Source of the DNA: Marinobacter halodurans
Lineage (GTDB): Bacteria; Pseudomonadota; Gammaproteobacteria; Pseudomonadales; Oleiphilaceae
Direction: 5' to 3'
Length of the DNA stretch: 64,000 nt
NCBI RefSeq assembly: GCF_004327985.1
Contig: NZ_SJDL01000001.1
Location: forward strand, 62,001 to 126,000
Shown here: positions 55,771 through 64,000 of the stretch, piece after piece
How the letters are laid out: every line of letters begins with the position of its first letter
Numbering within the stretch: position 1 is the first letter of the stretch
Notes under the pieces: generated by a model
The model's database searches: none
What the model was told of the DNA's origin: nothing
The model's input: the letters and a program-made list of their open reading frames with translations, nothing else
Position numbers and translations under genes: made by a program

Positions 55771-57750
55771 TCACTGCTGCGGTGTCCCGAAATTATCCGG
55801 CTGCAGCCTGTTACGCTCGAACAGCGTGTTGATCGGCGGGCGTTTGGCATCCTCCGGGATCTTGTGCCCCAGCTTCTTGCTCAGCCCCAGGTTGATGTTC
55901 CACAACCCCTGGTACTTCTCATCGGTGATGGTGGCCACATCGCCCTTGCTCAGGATGATCTTCGGTCGCAGGAACACCAGCAGGTTACGCTTGATCTTGG
56001 TCTTCGACTCCGAGCGGAACAGCGCCCCCAGGTACGGAATATCACCCAGGAAAGGCACTTTGCTTTTCGCCACGCTGTAGTCCTCGCGAATCAAGCCACC
56101 CAGTACGATCGTCTCGCCGTCATCGGCCAGTACCGTGGTCTTGATCTGACGCTTGTTGGTCACCAGATCCGAGGCAGACTCCACGCTGTCGGCGATGTTT
56201 TCCGTCGTCTGCTCCACAATCAGCTTGACCAGCCCATCCGCACTGATGGTGGGAGTCACTTTCAGCGTCAGGCCCACATCACGGCGCTCGATGGTCTGAT
56301 ACGGATTGGATACGCCGTTACTAGTGGTGGTGGTCGAACCGGTGACGAACGGAACGTTCTGACCGACCACGATCTCTGACTCCTGGTTGTCCAGGGTAAT
56401 AATGCTCGGCGTCGACAGCAGGTTGGCGGCGGTCGAACTGGAAAGCGCCTGGATCAGGAATCCCCAGGTAATCCCGTTCTCGTTTCGCTCGCCCAGTCCG
56501 AGCGACAGGCCACCGGTTGCCGGCGATACGACTTCGTTGCTGGCGATCGCGCCGATGATGTCTCCCAGACTCAGACCCACATTGCCGAAGTTGGTGCCCG
56601 CCAGCGGCGTTGAGCCGTTGCCCTCGTCGGCCACGGCGAACTGCACACCGAGATCGCTGCCCAGCTCATCGCTGATCTCGACAATGGCGGCCTCAATCAG
56701 GACCTGGGCCCGACGCACATCCAGCGCGTCTACAATGGTGTCAACCTCCTGCATGATGGACGGCTCGCCACGGACTACCAGCGCGTTCAGCCCCTCGTCG
56801 GCGAAGATGGCAAAGCCTGCGTTACCACCGCCGGATCCGCCGGAACTGGATTGGCCCTGCTGGTTCTCCTTGGCCACCTCACCCATGACGCCCTTGAGGA
56901 TTTCAGCGAGTGACTTGGCATCGGCGTGCTTGAGGCGGATGACCTTGGTGGTGCCTCCGGAGGCGGAAGGCTGATCCAGCTTCTTGATCAGCTCCCGCAT
57001 CTTGGAGCGGAAATTCTCGTCGCCGCGGAGAATCAGTCGGTTGCTGCGTTCGTCCGCGGTCACACTGTACTTGTTGGCCGCCTCATTGGCCTGCTTGCCC
57101 AGCTCAGAGGGCGCCAGCTCCTGCAGCAGGCGCACCATATCACCGACCCAGGCCTCCTTGAGCTGGATGACTTCCACCTCGTACTTCGACGGGCTGTCCA
57201 GTTCCTTGACGATTTGCTCAATACGATGCACGTTCGCCGAATGATCACTGACGATCAGCGCATTTGCCGCTGCAACACCGGCCAGGTGCCCGTATTTGGC
57301 CACCAGTGGCCGCAGGATGGGAACCAGCTCCAGGGCATTGGCGTTGTTGACCTGTATGACCTTGGTAATCAACTGCTCGGAGGGGATGGTGTCAAAGCGC
57401 TTTAACGACTCGGCGGACTGCTTGGCATCCACCTGCTGGACAATCTTGATGACCTCCTCGCCCGGGATCGCCGTAAAACCATGAACCTGCAATACCGCCA
57501 GGAAGAGATCGTAGATCTCATCCTTGTTCATGGGGGCCGAGGACAGGACGGTGACCTTCCCCTTGACCCGCGGATCCACCACAAAACTGTAACCGGTGAT
57601 ATCAGCAATCTGCGTGACGAAAGCGCGGATGTCCGCATCCTTCAGGTTGAGTTTCCAGGTGCCCTCTTCCTGGGCATGGGCCATCATGCTCATCGGAAGA
57701 AGCAAAGCCAGAACCAGAGCCCGGATCAATGGCGAGTTCAGAGTAGTCAT
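55771..57750 (-). CDS. gspD: GspD, type II secretion secretin
   Basis: GspD forms the outer-membrane channel of type II secretion. The 659-residue product has a signal peptide (MTTLNSPLIRALVLALLLPM, ending AHA), N0-N3 domains (INDIRAFVTQIADITGYSFV-like start; GEEVIKIVQQ) and the secretin core (VLIEAAIVEISDELGSDLGV, LSTPSIITLDNQESEIVVGQ, VPFLGDIPYLGALFR). The ATG at 57750 gives the correct signal peptide; an upstream in-frame ATG lacks a ribosome site. It follows gspC. Confidence 0.96.
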   Translation of the reverse strand: MTTLNSPLIRALVLALLLPMSMMAHAQEEGTWKLNLKDADIRAFVTQIADITGYSFVVDPRVKGKVTVLSSAPMNKDEIYDLFLAVLQVHGFTAIPGEEVIKIVQQVDAKQSAESLKRFDTIPSEQLITKVIQVNNANALELVPILRPLVAKYGHLAGVAAANALIVSDHSANVHRIEQIVKELDSPSKYEVEVIQLKEAWVGDMVRLLQELAPSELGKQANEAANKYSVTADERSNRLILRGDENFRSKMRELIKKLDQPSASGGTTKVIRLKHADAKSLAEILKGVMGEVAKENQQGQSSSGGSGGGNAGFAIFADEGLNALVVRGEPSIMQEVDTIVDALDVRRAQVLIEAAIVEISDELGSDLGVQFAVADEGNGSTPLAGTNFGNVGLSLGDIIGAIASNEVVSPATGGLSLGLGERNENGITWGFLIQALSSSTAANLLSTPSIITLDNQESEIVVGQNVPFVTGSTTTTSNGVSNPYQTIERRDVGLTLKVTPTISADGLVKLIVEQTTENIADSVESASDLVTNKRQIKTTVLADDGETIVLGGLIREDYSVAKSKVPFLGDIPYLGALFRSESKTKIKRNLLVFLRPKIILSKGDVATITDEKYQGLWNINLGLSKKLGHKIPEDAKRPPINTLFERNRLQPDNFGTPQQ

Positions 57751-57853
57751 GCAGTGCTGGTTTCCTGTAACTGAGAAACTTGCAGCGGGCATCCCGAGCC
57801 CGCCTTTTTATAATCGTTGTACTTTACAGCCCTTGTCATCGGCGACAACGTCT

Positions 57854-58699
57854 TCATTGGGGCAACGCATAGTTTACGGTGAAACTGGCGCCATCCCGCA
57901 TTACTTCCAATTGTATCTGCTGCTGGTCTCGCCAGTTTTCGAGCAGCTGCCGGTCCTGATCGAGGTCTCCCAGCGGCTGGCCATTAATGGCCGTGATAAC
58001 GTCCCCCTGTTTCAGGTTCAGGGCGGACAGCATCGCGTTGGAGCCATCATAGACGTAGCCCTGCGTGGCCCCCGGTTCCACCGGTTTGAGCCCGTAACGC
58101 TGTAGCGCCGCATCGCCCTCGGCAGCAAGCTGGGCCTGGGCGTCTTCCACGAACGCCTCTGGCGACATACCGCCGGCCCCTTGGGGAACCTCCGATACCA
58201 TACCCGCAGCGTCGTCGTCTTCAAAGGCCAGCGATTCCACTTCACCGTTGCGGCGGATCAGAATGCGCACTGGGTCGACTTCCACCAGTTCGATGTTACC
58301 GGGCATGACATCGCCGACACGATAATAAGCGGTCGAACCGTCGGTTCCTGAAACTATAGCACCGGACTCCTCCGCCCGCGCCGCTACCATCACACCTTCC
58401 AGGCGCATGCGCAGGCGTGTTTCCGGAGCCGTTTGCTTGACGGCTTCCGCCACGGGAGTCCCCACCGGGGGCCGACCAAAGAGATCGTAGGCTGCCAACG
58501 GTGTACGCTCGCCAGCCGGAGCCAGCGATGCCGCGGTCGCTGAGGCCGAGGGGCCGGCCATCACCGGATCCTGCCAGGCGATCAGCCAGGTCAGGCGTCC
58601 CATCACCCAGGCAAAGTAAACGACCAGCCCCACCAGCAGCAGGTTGGCCACCCAGCGCGGCAGACGCCCGAATGGTGTGGTGTAGGAAACCGATGCCAT
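57854..58699 (-). CDS. gspC: GspC, type II secretion inner-membrane/clamp protein
   Basis: GspC links the inner-membrane platform to the secretin. The 281-residue product has one transmembrane helix (about 17-40), a homology region binding GspD (LFGRPPVG onward; VMPGNIELVEVDPVRILIRR), and a C-terminal PDZ domain (LNLKQGDVITAINGQPLGD). It lies between gspN and gspD. AAGGTC precedes the ATG. Confidence 0.93.
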   Translation of the reverse strand: MASVSYTTPFGRLPRWVANLLLVGLVVYFAWVMGRLTWLIAWQDPVMAGPSASATAASLAPAGERTPLAAYDLFGRPPVGTPVAEAVKQTAPETRLRMRLEGVMVAARAEESGAIVSGTDGSTAYYRVGDVMPGNIELVEVDPVRILIRRNGEVESLAFEDDDAAGMVSEVPQGAGGMSPEAFVEDAQAQLAAEGDAALQRYGLKPVEPGATQGYVYDGSNAMLSALNLKQGDVITAINGQPLGDLDQDRQLLENWRDQQQIQLEVMRDGASFTVNYALPQ

Positions 58700-58703
58700 G
58701 ACC

Positions 58704-59492
58704 TTACCCCGCCGGCAGCACGCGCTGCCTCACACTGAACACCACATCGCCCGGCTCCGCATTACCCGACCAGGGCTGGTTCACCAGATCCAGTAAACGG
58801 CGGTATAACTGGATCTGCATCATGCCATCAGGCTGGACCTGGGCGGAAATCACCGGCTCCGGATTGCTCGCGCTGCTGATATCCAACGCAATCCGCCCCT
58901 GGTTCCGGTCCAACCGGGCTTTCATCGGCGGCAGGACCGCCCGCTCACGGGAAGCCCCCATCGGCCAGCTCACCTCACCACCCGGCCAGCTTGCACGGCC
59001 CGACAGGGCCTGAAGGGTCCCGTCGGCCGCCGCCAGGGAGAACCGATCAATCGTGACGTCGCCCTGTATGATCGCGCCGCCACTGCGCTGGATCTCACGG
59101 CTGAATTCAGGGATGTTGATCCGTCCCTCGGCCGATAACGCCATTGCATTGATGCCGGTCAGTTGAAACTGGCCCTGAAGGTGGGAGCGCGGTGTGTGCA
59201 GTTGCCAGGCCAGGGGAAGGTAGCGATCGCCGTCCATGAGTCCGTCGAGATGCCATCCGGCCTGCAGGGAATGCCCCATCACCTGGACCTGGACCTGGCC
59301 ATTCCAGAGCTGGCCGGAGACCTTCTCGATCACGACACCCGGCGGCAGGGGCACCGAATCACGGCAAAGTTGCCAGACCCACCCCGCCGGGAGCCAGAAC
59401 ACCAGGGCAGCCAGATAGACCACGATGCCCAGCAGGGTCAGCATGACCACTTTGCCAGGTCGCAGGAAGGGTGAATCCAAAGTCTCGGTCAT
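58704..59492 (-). CDS. gspN: GspN, type II secretion accessory protein
   Basis: GspN is a bitopic inner-membrane protein found in some type II systems. The 262-residue product has an N-terminal helix (about 13-34, VVMLTLLGIVVYLAALVFWL) and a beta-rich domain with SGQLWNGQVQVQVMGHSL, typical of the family. It lies four bases before gspC. It is the first gene of a three-gene set; gspE-gspM are not in the window. Confidence 0.9.
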   Translation of the reverse strand: MTETLDSPFLRPGKVVMLTLLGIVVYLAALVFWLPAGWVWQLCRDSVPLPPGVVIEKVSGQLWNGQVQVQVMGHSLQAGWHLDGLMDGDRYLPLAWQLHTPRSHLQGQFQLTGINAMALSAEGRINIPEFSREIQRSGGAIIQGDVTIDRFSLAAADGTLQALSGRASWPGGEVSWPMGASRERAVLPPMKARLDRNQGRIALDISSASNPEPVISAQVQPDGMMQIQLYRRLLDLVNQPWSGNAEPGDVVFSVRQRVLPAG

Positions 59493-59576
59493 AGGGGGTC
59501 GGGCGTGTGTGTGCGCAGGATTGCGCGAGTTTTCCGGAGTCTAACAAACCCCCTGTACAAGTGCATGACACAGTCC

Positions 59577-59612
59577 AAAAAAAAGGCCTCGCGTCGAAAC
59601 GCGGGGCCTTTT
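59577..59612 (-). terminator. intrinsic terminator of groES-groL
   Basis: A strong stem (AAAAGGCC/GGCCTTTT with CGCG inner pairs, one bulge) and eight Ts on the minus strand, 37 bases after the groL stop and before gspN. Confidence 0.93.
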
Positions 59613-59649
59613 CTGACCAGGAATGGTCGGGGTATGACGCGGGGTCGGC

Positions 59650-61323
<1,674 letters not shown>

Positions 61324-61373
61324 TTATGCGTTAACCAATCTGCAAATGACGTGAGCTAACGAGTCGACTGGAC

Positions 61374-61664
61374 TCAGCCTTCCAGCACGCCGTAGATTTC
61401 GCTTTCGCTCAGGATGAGAAGATCCTCACCGTCAACCTTCACGGTGTTTCCAGCATACTGACCAAACACCACGGTATCACCGACGTTGACCGCCAGAGCA
61501 CGGGTCTCGCCATTGTCGAGAACGCGGCCATGGCCTACAGCGATGACTTCACCCTGGGAAGGCTTTTCCTTGGCGTTGCCCGGCAGGACGATACCGCCGG
61601 CGGTCTTCTCTTCCTCTTCCTTACGGCGTACGACAACACGATCGTGTAGCGGACGAATTTTCAT
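61374..61664 (-). CDS. groES: GroES co-chaperonin
   Basis: This is the heptameric lid of GroEL. The 96-residue product starts [20 protein letters not shown], has the mobile loop [18 protein letters not shown], and ends YGVLEG. GGAGAA precedes the ATG. It heads the groESL operon behind a sigma-32-like promoter. Confidence 0.99.
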   Translation of the reverse strand: MKIRPLHDRVVVRRKEEEEKTAGGIVLPGNAKEKPSQGEVIAVGHGRVLDNGETRALAVNVGDTVVFGQYAGNTVKVDGEDLLILSESEIYGVLEG

Positions 61665-61784
61665 TGCTCGTATTCTCCAGATAGTCAGATTGTCTTTGGC
61701 AATGAGGTTTGCTCAAAACGCTGTGGGTTCGTAAGCACCTGTTTTGGCAGGATCTTCGTGACCCTCAGCAAACTTGTGATCCTT

Positions 61785-61812
61785 ATGTGGGGGTTTGCAC
61801 TTACTTTTCAAC
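61785..61812 (-). promoter_or_regulatory. sigma-32 (heat-shock) promoter of groESL
   Basis: The minus strand has GTTGAAA, a 13-base spacer and CCCCACAT, matching CTTGAAA-N11-16-CCCCATNT well. The predicted start is about 110 bases before groES. No CIRCE repeat was seen. Confidence 0.75.
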
Positions 61813-61832
61813 ACCCACCTGCAAAAATTTTT

Positions 61833-62339
61833 TCACTTTTTTTCCAGCGAATCCCGCGTCCGGGAGGACTTGCGCTCATCCTCGCGGCGGTATTCCCCTT
61901 CGATGATGTCATCGTCTCCCGGACGCGTCTGGCCGAACGGATCCTGCCCGCCCACGGTGAAGTGGAAGCTGCTCCGCGACGAACCGGCCACCACCATCCG
62001 CTTCAGGGCATAGGAAGCGAACATCTGGCGGGTCCAGGGCAACAGGCAGAGGAAGCCAATGGTGTCGGTGACGAAGCCCGGCGTCAGCAGCAGTGCGCCA
62101 CCGACGGCCAGGATCAGTCCCTCGGCCACTTCGCGGGCAGGTAACTCACCGCTGTTCAGTCTCTGGTTGGCCCTGAACAGCGTCGCCAGCCCCTGCTGGC
62201 GCAACAGGGCGGCCCCCACGACGGCGGTCAGCAGAACCAGGCCGATCGTAGGCAGCACCCCGATGATGCCGCCCACCTTGATCAGGACCACCATCTCGAC
62301 GATGGGCAGCACAATGAATGCGAAAAACAGGAAACCCAT
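61833..62339 (-). CDS. fxsA: FxsA family membrane protein
   Basis: FxsA is a cytoplasmic-membrane protein known in E. coli for reducing F-plasmid exclusion of phage T7. The 168-residue product has the family core (MGFLFFAFIVLPIVEMVVLI; GGALLLTPGFVTDTIGFLCL) and a charged C-terminal tail. AGGAG precedes the ATG. In E. coli fxsA lies near groE as well. It is transcribed in the same direction as groES, but groES has its own promoter. Confidence 0.92.
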   Translation of the reverse strand: MGFLFFAFIVLPIVEMVVLIKVGGIIGVLPTIGLVLLTAVVGAALLRQQGLATLFRANQRLNSGELPAREVAEGLILAVGGALLLTPGFVTDTIGFLCLLPWTRQMFASYALKRMVVAGSSRSSFHFTVGGQDPFGQTRPGDDDIIEGEYRREDERKSSRTRDSLEKK

Positions 62340-62400
62340 GTATGGCTCCTCAGGAAAATGACTTTGCCAGTCGGGCCGACCATGACGACGACCGCCCCTC

Positions 62401-62409
62401 TGGTATACT
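62401..62409 (+). promoter_or_regulatory. extended -10 promoter upstream of the dehydrogenase gene
   Basis: TGGTATACT is an extended -10 element (TGn + TATACT) about 63 bases before the SDR start. No convincing -35 is present at the right distance. Confidence 0.4.
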
Positions 62410-62471
62410 GCTGCTCACTTTTTGACAGCGATGCATAACGATCAACTCACAACAAACAATTAGGGCAGAGC

Positions 62472-63233
62472 ATGAAACTTCAAGATTCGGTGATTGCAAT
62501 TACCGGTGGCGGCCAGGGCCTGGGTCGCGCCATGGGCGAATACATGGCGGCACGTGGCGCCCGCCTGGCCCTGATCGACCTGGTCCCGGAGAAGCTGGAC
62601 GACGCCGTGGCCGCCTGCAAGGCCGCCGGGGGCGAAGCGCGGGCCTACACCTGTAACGTGGCCCGGGAAGACGAAGTGGAATCGACCTTTGCCGCCATCC
62701 TCGATGATTTCGGCCAGCTCAACGGCCTGATCAACAATGCCGGGATCCTGCGTGACGGGCTGATGGTCAAGGTCAAGAACGGCGAAATCGAGAAGCGCAT
62801 GTCCCTGGCCGAATGGCAGGCCGTGATCGACGTCAACCTGACCGGCGTTTTCCTGTGCGGCCGTGAAGCCGCCACCCAGATGATCAGGCACGGCAACGAA
62901 GGCGTGATCATCAACATCAGCAGCATCTCCCGCGCCGGCAACATGGGCCAGAGCAACTACTCCGCGGCCAAGGCGGCCGTCGCGGCCCTGGTGCCGACCT
63001 GGGCCAAGGAACTGGCACGCAACGGCATCCGCGTCATGGGCATCGCCCCAGGCTTTATCGAGACCGAGATGGTGGCATCCATGAAGCCGGAAGCCCTGGA
63101 AAAGATGACCGCCGGCATCCCCCTCAAGCGAGTGGGCAAGCCGGAAGAAATTGCTTCCGCGGCGGCCTTTATCCTTGAAAACGACTACCTGTCCGGCCGC
63201 ATGATCGAGGTGGACGGTGCCCTCCGCCTCTGA
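62472..63233 (+). CDS. Short-chain dehydrogenase/reductase (FabG-like)
   Basis: An NAD(P)-dependent oxidoreductase. The 253-residue product has the cofactor motif TGGGQGLG (11-18), NNAG (88-91), a catalytic Ser near 150, Tyr163 and Lys167 (SNYSAAKAAVAAL), and the C-terminal motif IGRMIEVDGA-like ending (LSGRMIEVDGALRL). FabG-like, but substrate is unknown. AGGGCAGAG precedes the ATG. It overlaps the next gene by 17 bases. Confidence 0.92.
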   Translation: MKLQDSVIAITGGGQGLGRAMGEYMAARGARLALIDLVPEKLDDAVAACKAAGGEARAYTCNVAREDEVESTFAAILDDFGQLNGLINNAGILRDGLMVKVKNGEIEKRMSLAEWQAVIDVNLTGVFLCGREAATQMIRHGNEGVIINISSISRAGNMGQSNYSAAKAAVAALVPTWAKELARNGIRVMGIAPGFIETEMVASMKPEALEKMTAGIPLKRVGKPEEIASAAAFILENDYLSGRMIEVDGALRL

Positions 63234-63546
63234 GCCGCAAGACGTCTCCCGCGAGCAGATCATCTGGCAGGTGGTCTGTTCGATTCCCGTCGGCCACGTG
63301 GCCAGCTACAGCCAGGTGGCGGAGCTGGCTGGTTTCAAGGGGCTGGCCCGCTTTGTGGGGCGCACCATGGGCCAACTGCCGGAAGGCTCGGACGTGCCCT
63401 GGCACCGGGTCCTGAAACAGGATGGGCGCATCGCCTTTCCGCCGGAATCCAACCGCTTTTACTACCAGTCGCGGCTGTTGACGGAAGAAGGCGTGCCGGT
63501 CAAGAACGGTCGCGTGTCGATGTCCCGGTTTCGCTGGCAGCCCTGA
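63217..63546 (+). CDS. Alkyltransferase-like protein (ATL), MGMT family without catalytic Cys
   Basis: ATL proteins bind O6-alkylguanine and flag it for nucleotide excision repair. The 109-residue product has the MGMT DNA-binding fold (VASYSQVAELAGFKGLARFVGRTMGQLP). It has PWHRVL where active alkyltransferases have PCHRV, with Trp62 replacing the Cys, the defining ATL change. The start is GTG with GAGGT upstream, inside the end of the SDR gene. Confidence 0.9.
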   Translation: MPSASEPQDVSREQIIWQVVCSIPVGHVASYSQVAELAGFKGLARFVGRTMGQLPEGSDVPWHRVLKQDGRIAFPPESNRFYYQSRLLTEEGVPVKNGRVSMSRFRWQP

Positions 63547-64000
63547 CTCGCCGATCCTCAGGCCGACTGCCGCCCCCCTCCCCGCTGTGGTCGTGGGCAT
63601 CCGCCGGCGCCAGGGCGTCCAGCCGCTTACCCTGCTTCATCATATAGCCGGCCAGCAGGATCGCGGGCAGCCCCATGACCGCGGAAATCAGGAAGAATTC
63701 GCTGTACCCGTAGCCTTCTACCACCATGCCCGAGAAACCGCCGATAAATTTACCCGGCAGCGTCATCAGCGAACTGAACAGGGCGTACTGGGTAGCGGTG
63801 AACGACGCACTGGTCATGCTCGACAGCCAGGCAATCAGCGCCACGTTGGCGATGCCACCACTCAGGTTATCGGCGCTGACCACCACCGCCAGGGTCCAGA
63901 TATCCGGCGGGTACTGGGCGATCAGCATGAACAGCAGGTTGCTGAGCGCCGTCAGGACCGCCCCGGCAAACAGGATGGTGCGCACACCGTACCGCGCCAC
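63500..64000 (-). CDS. ampG: AmpG-like muropeptide permease (partial, N-terminus missing)
   Basis: AmpG imports cell-wall breakdown products into the cytoplasm for recycling. Only the C-terminal ~167 residues lie in the window. They show four to five membrane segments and the AmpG-typical stretch FTATQYALFSSLMTLPGKFI. The frame is open to the right edge, so the start is outside. The 3' end overlaps the ATL gene on the other strand by 47 bases. Confidence 0.82.
   Translation of the reverse strand: MARYGVRTILFAGAVLTALSNLLFMLIAQYPPDIWTLAVVVSADNLSGGIANVALIAWLSSMTSASFTATQYALFSSLMTLPGKFIGGFSGMVVEGYGYSEFFLISAVMGLPAILLAGYMMKQGKRLDALAPADAHDHSGEGGGSRPEDRRVRAASETGTSTRDRS

Overview
The window is a G+C-rich stretch of a gammaproteobacterial chromosome. 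It most resembles Marinobacter or a close relative in the Pseudomonas/Marinobacter group. The evidence is gene content and local order: a polar-flagellum cluster with the FleQ/FleS/FleR regulators, the HptB-HsbR-HsbA module, the lexA-sulA pair next to the two small genes that accompany it in Pseudomonas, sodB followed by bifA, and a FadI thiolase next to a high-molecular-weight FabG. No phage, insertion sequence, CRISPR array or plasmid feature was seen. The genus call is inference from gene order and protein style, not from a database search.

Region 1 (1-19.9 kb, all minus strand) is flagellar. In transcription order it runs fliT-like, fleQ, fleS-fleR, fliEFGHIJ, hsbA-hsbR-hptB, fliK, fliLMNOPQ and a fliR that runs off the left edge. 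I see sigma-54 (-24/-12) elements before fleS, fliE, fliK and fliL, a sigma-70-like element before fleQ, and a sigma-28-like element before hsbA. This fits a hierarchy in which FleQ with RpoN turns on fleSR and the basal-body/export operons. HptB-HsbR-HsbA is a partner-switching branch known in Pseudomonas to link phosphorelay input to motility and biofilm decisions.

Region 2 (19.9-33.4 kb) is housekeeping and envelope. It holds a frameshifted gene remnant, a DUF6586 gene and a small companion, the SOS pair lexA-sulA with LexA boxes, acylphosphatase, a class I amidotransferase, DUF6231, an amidoligase overlapping a C26 peptidase gene, a SIMPL-domain protein, tamA-tamB (outer-membrane/lipid transport) and a PAQR/hemolysin III membrane protein.

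Region 3 (33.6-44.7 kb) is lipid catabolism and efflux. It holds two adjacent acyl-CoA dehydrogenase genes, one of which appears to lack the usual catalytic glutamate. Next come a membrane protein with a voltage-sensor-like S1-S4 fold and no pore, an amidase, divergent fadI and two-domain FabG genes, and an EmrA/EmrB-type efflux pair.

Region 4 (45.0-55.7 kb) holds a tRNA operon (Val-Asp-Val), three poorly characterised genes (a basic coiled protein, a lipoprotein and a membrane coiled-coil protein), purE-purK, sodB, the c-di-GMP phosphodiesterase gene bifA, and lemA with an M48 protease. Region 5 (55.7-64 kb) holds a detached type II secretion set (gspN-gspC-gspD), groES-groL behind a sigma-32-like promoter, fxsA, a short-chain dehydrogenase, an alkyltransferase-like DNA repair protein and the C-terminal part of AmpG at the right edge.

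The least explained parts are the pore-less voltage-sensor-like protein (36.3 kb), the acyl-CoA dehydrogenase pair (33.7-36.2 kb), the amidoligase/C26 peptidase pair (24.4-26.1 kb), and the frameshifted remnant at the border between the flagellar and SOS regions (19.9-20.1 kb).
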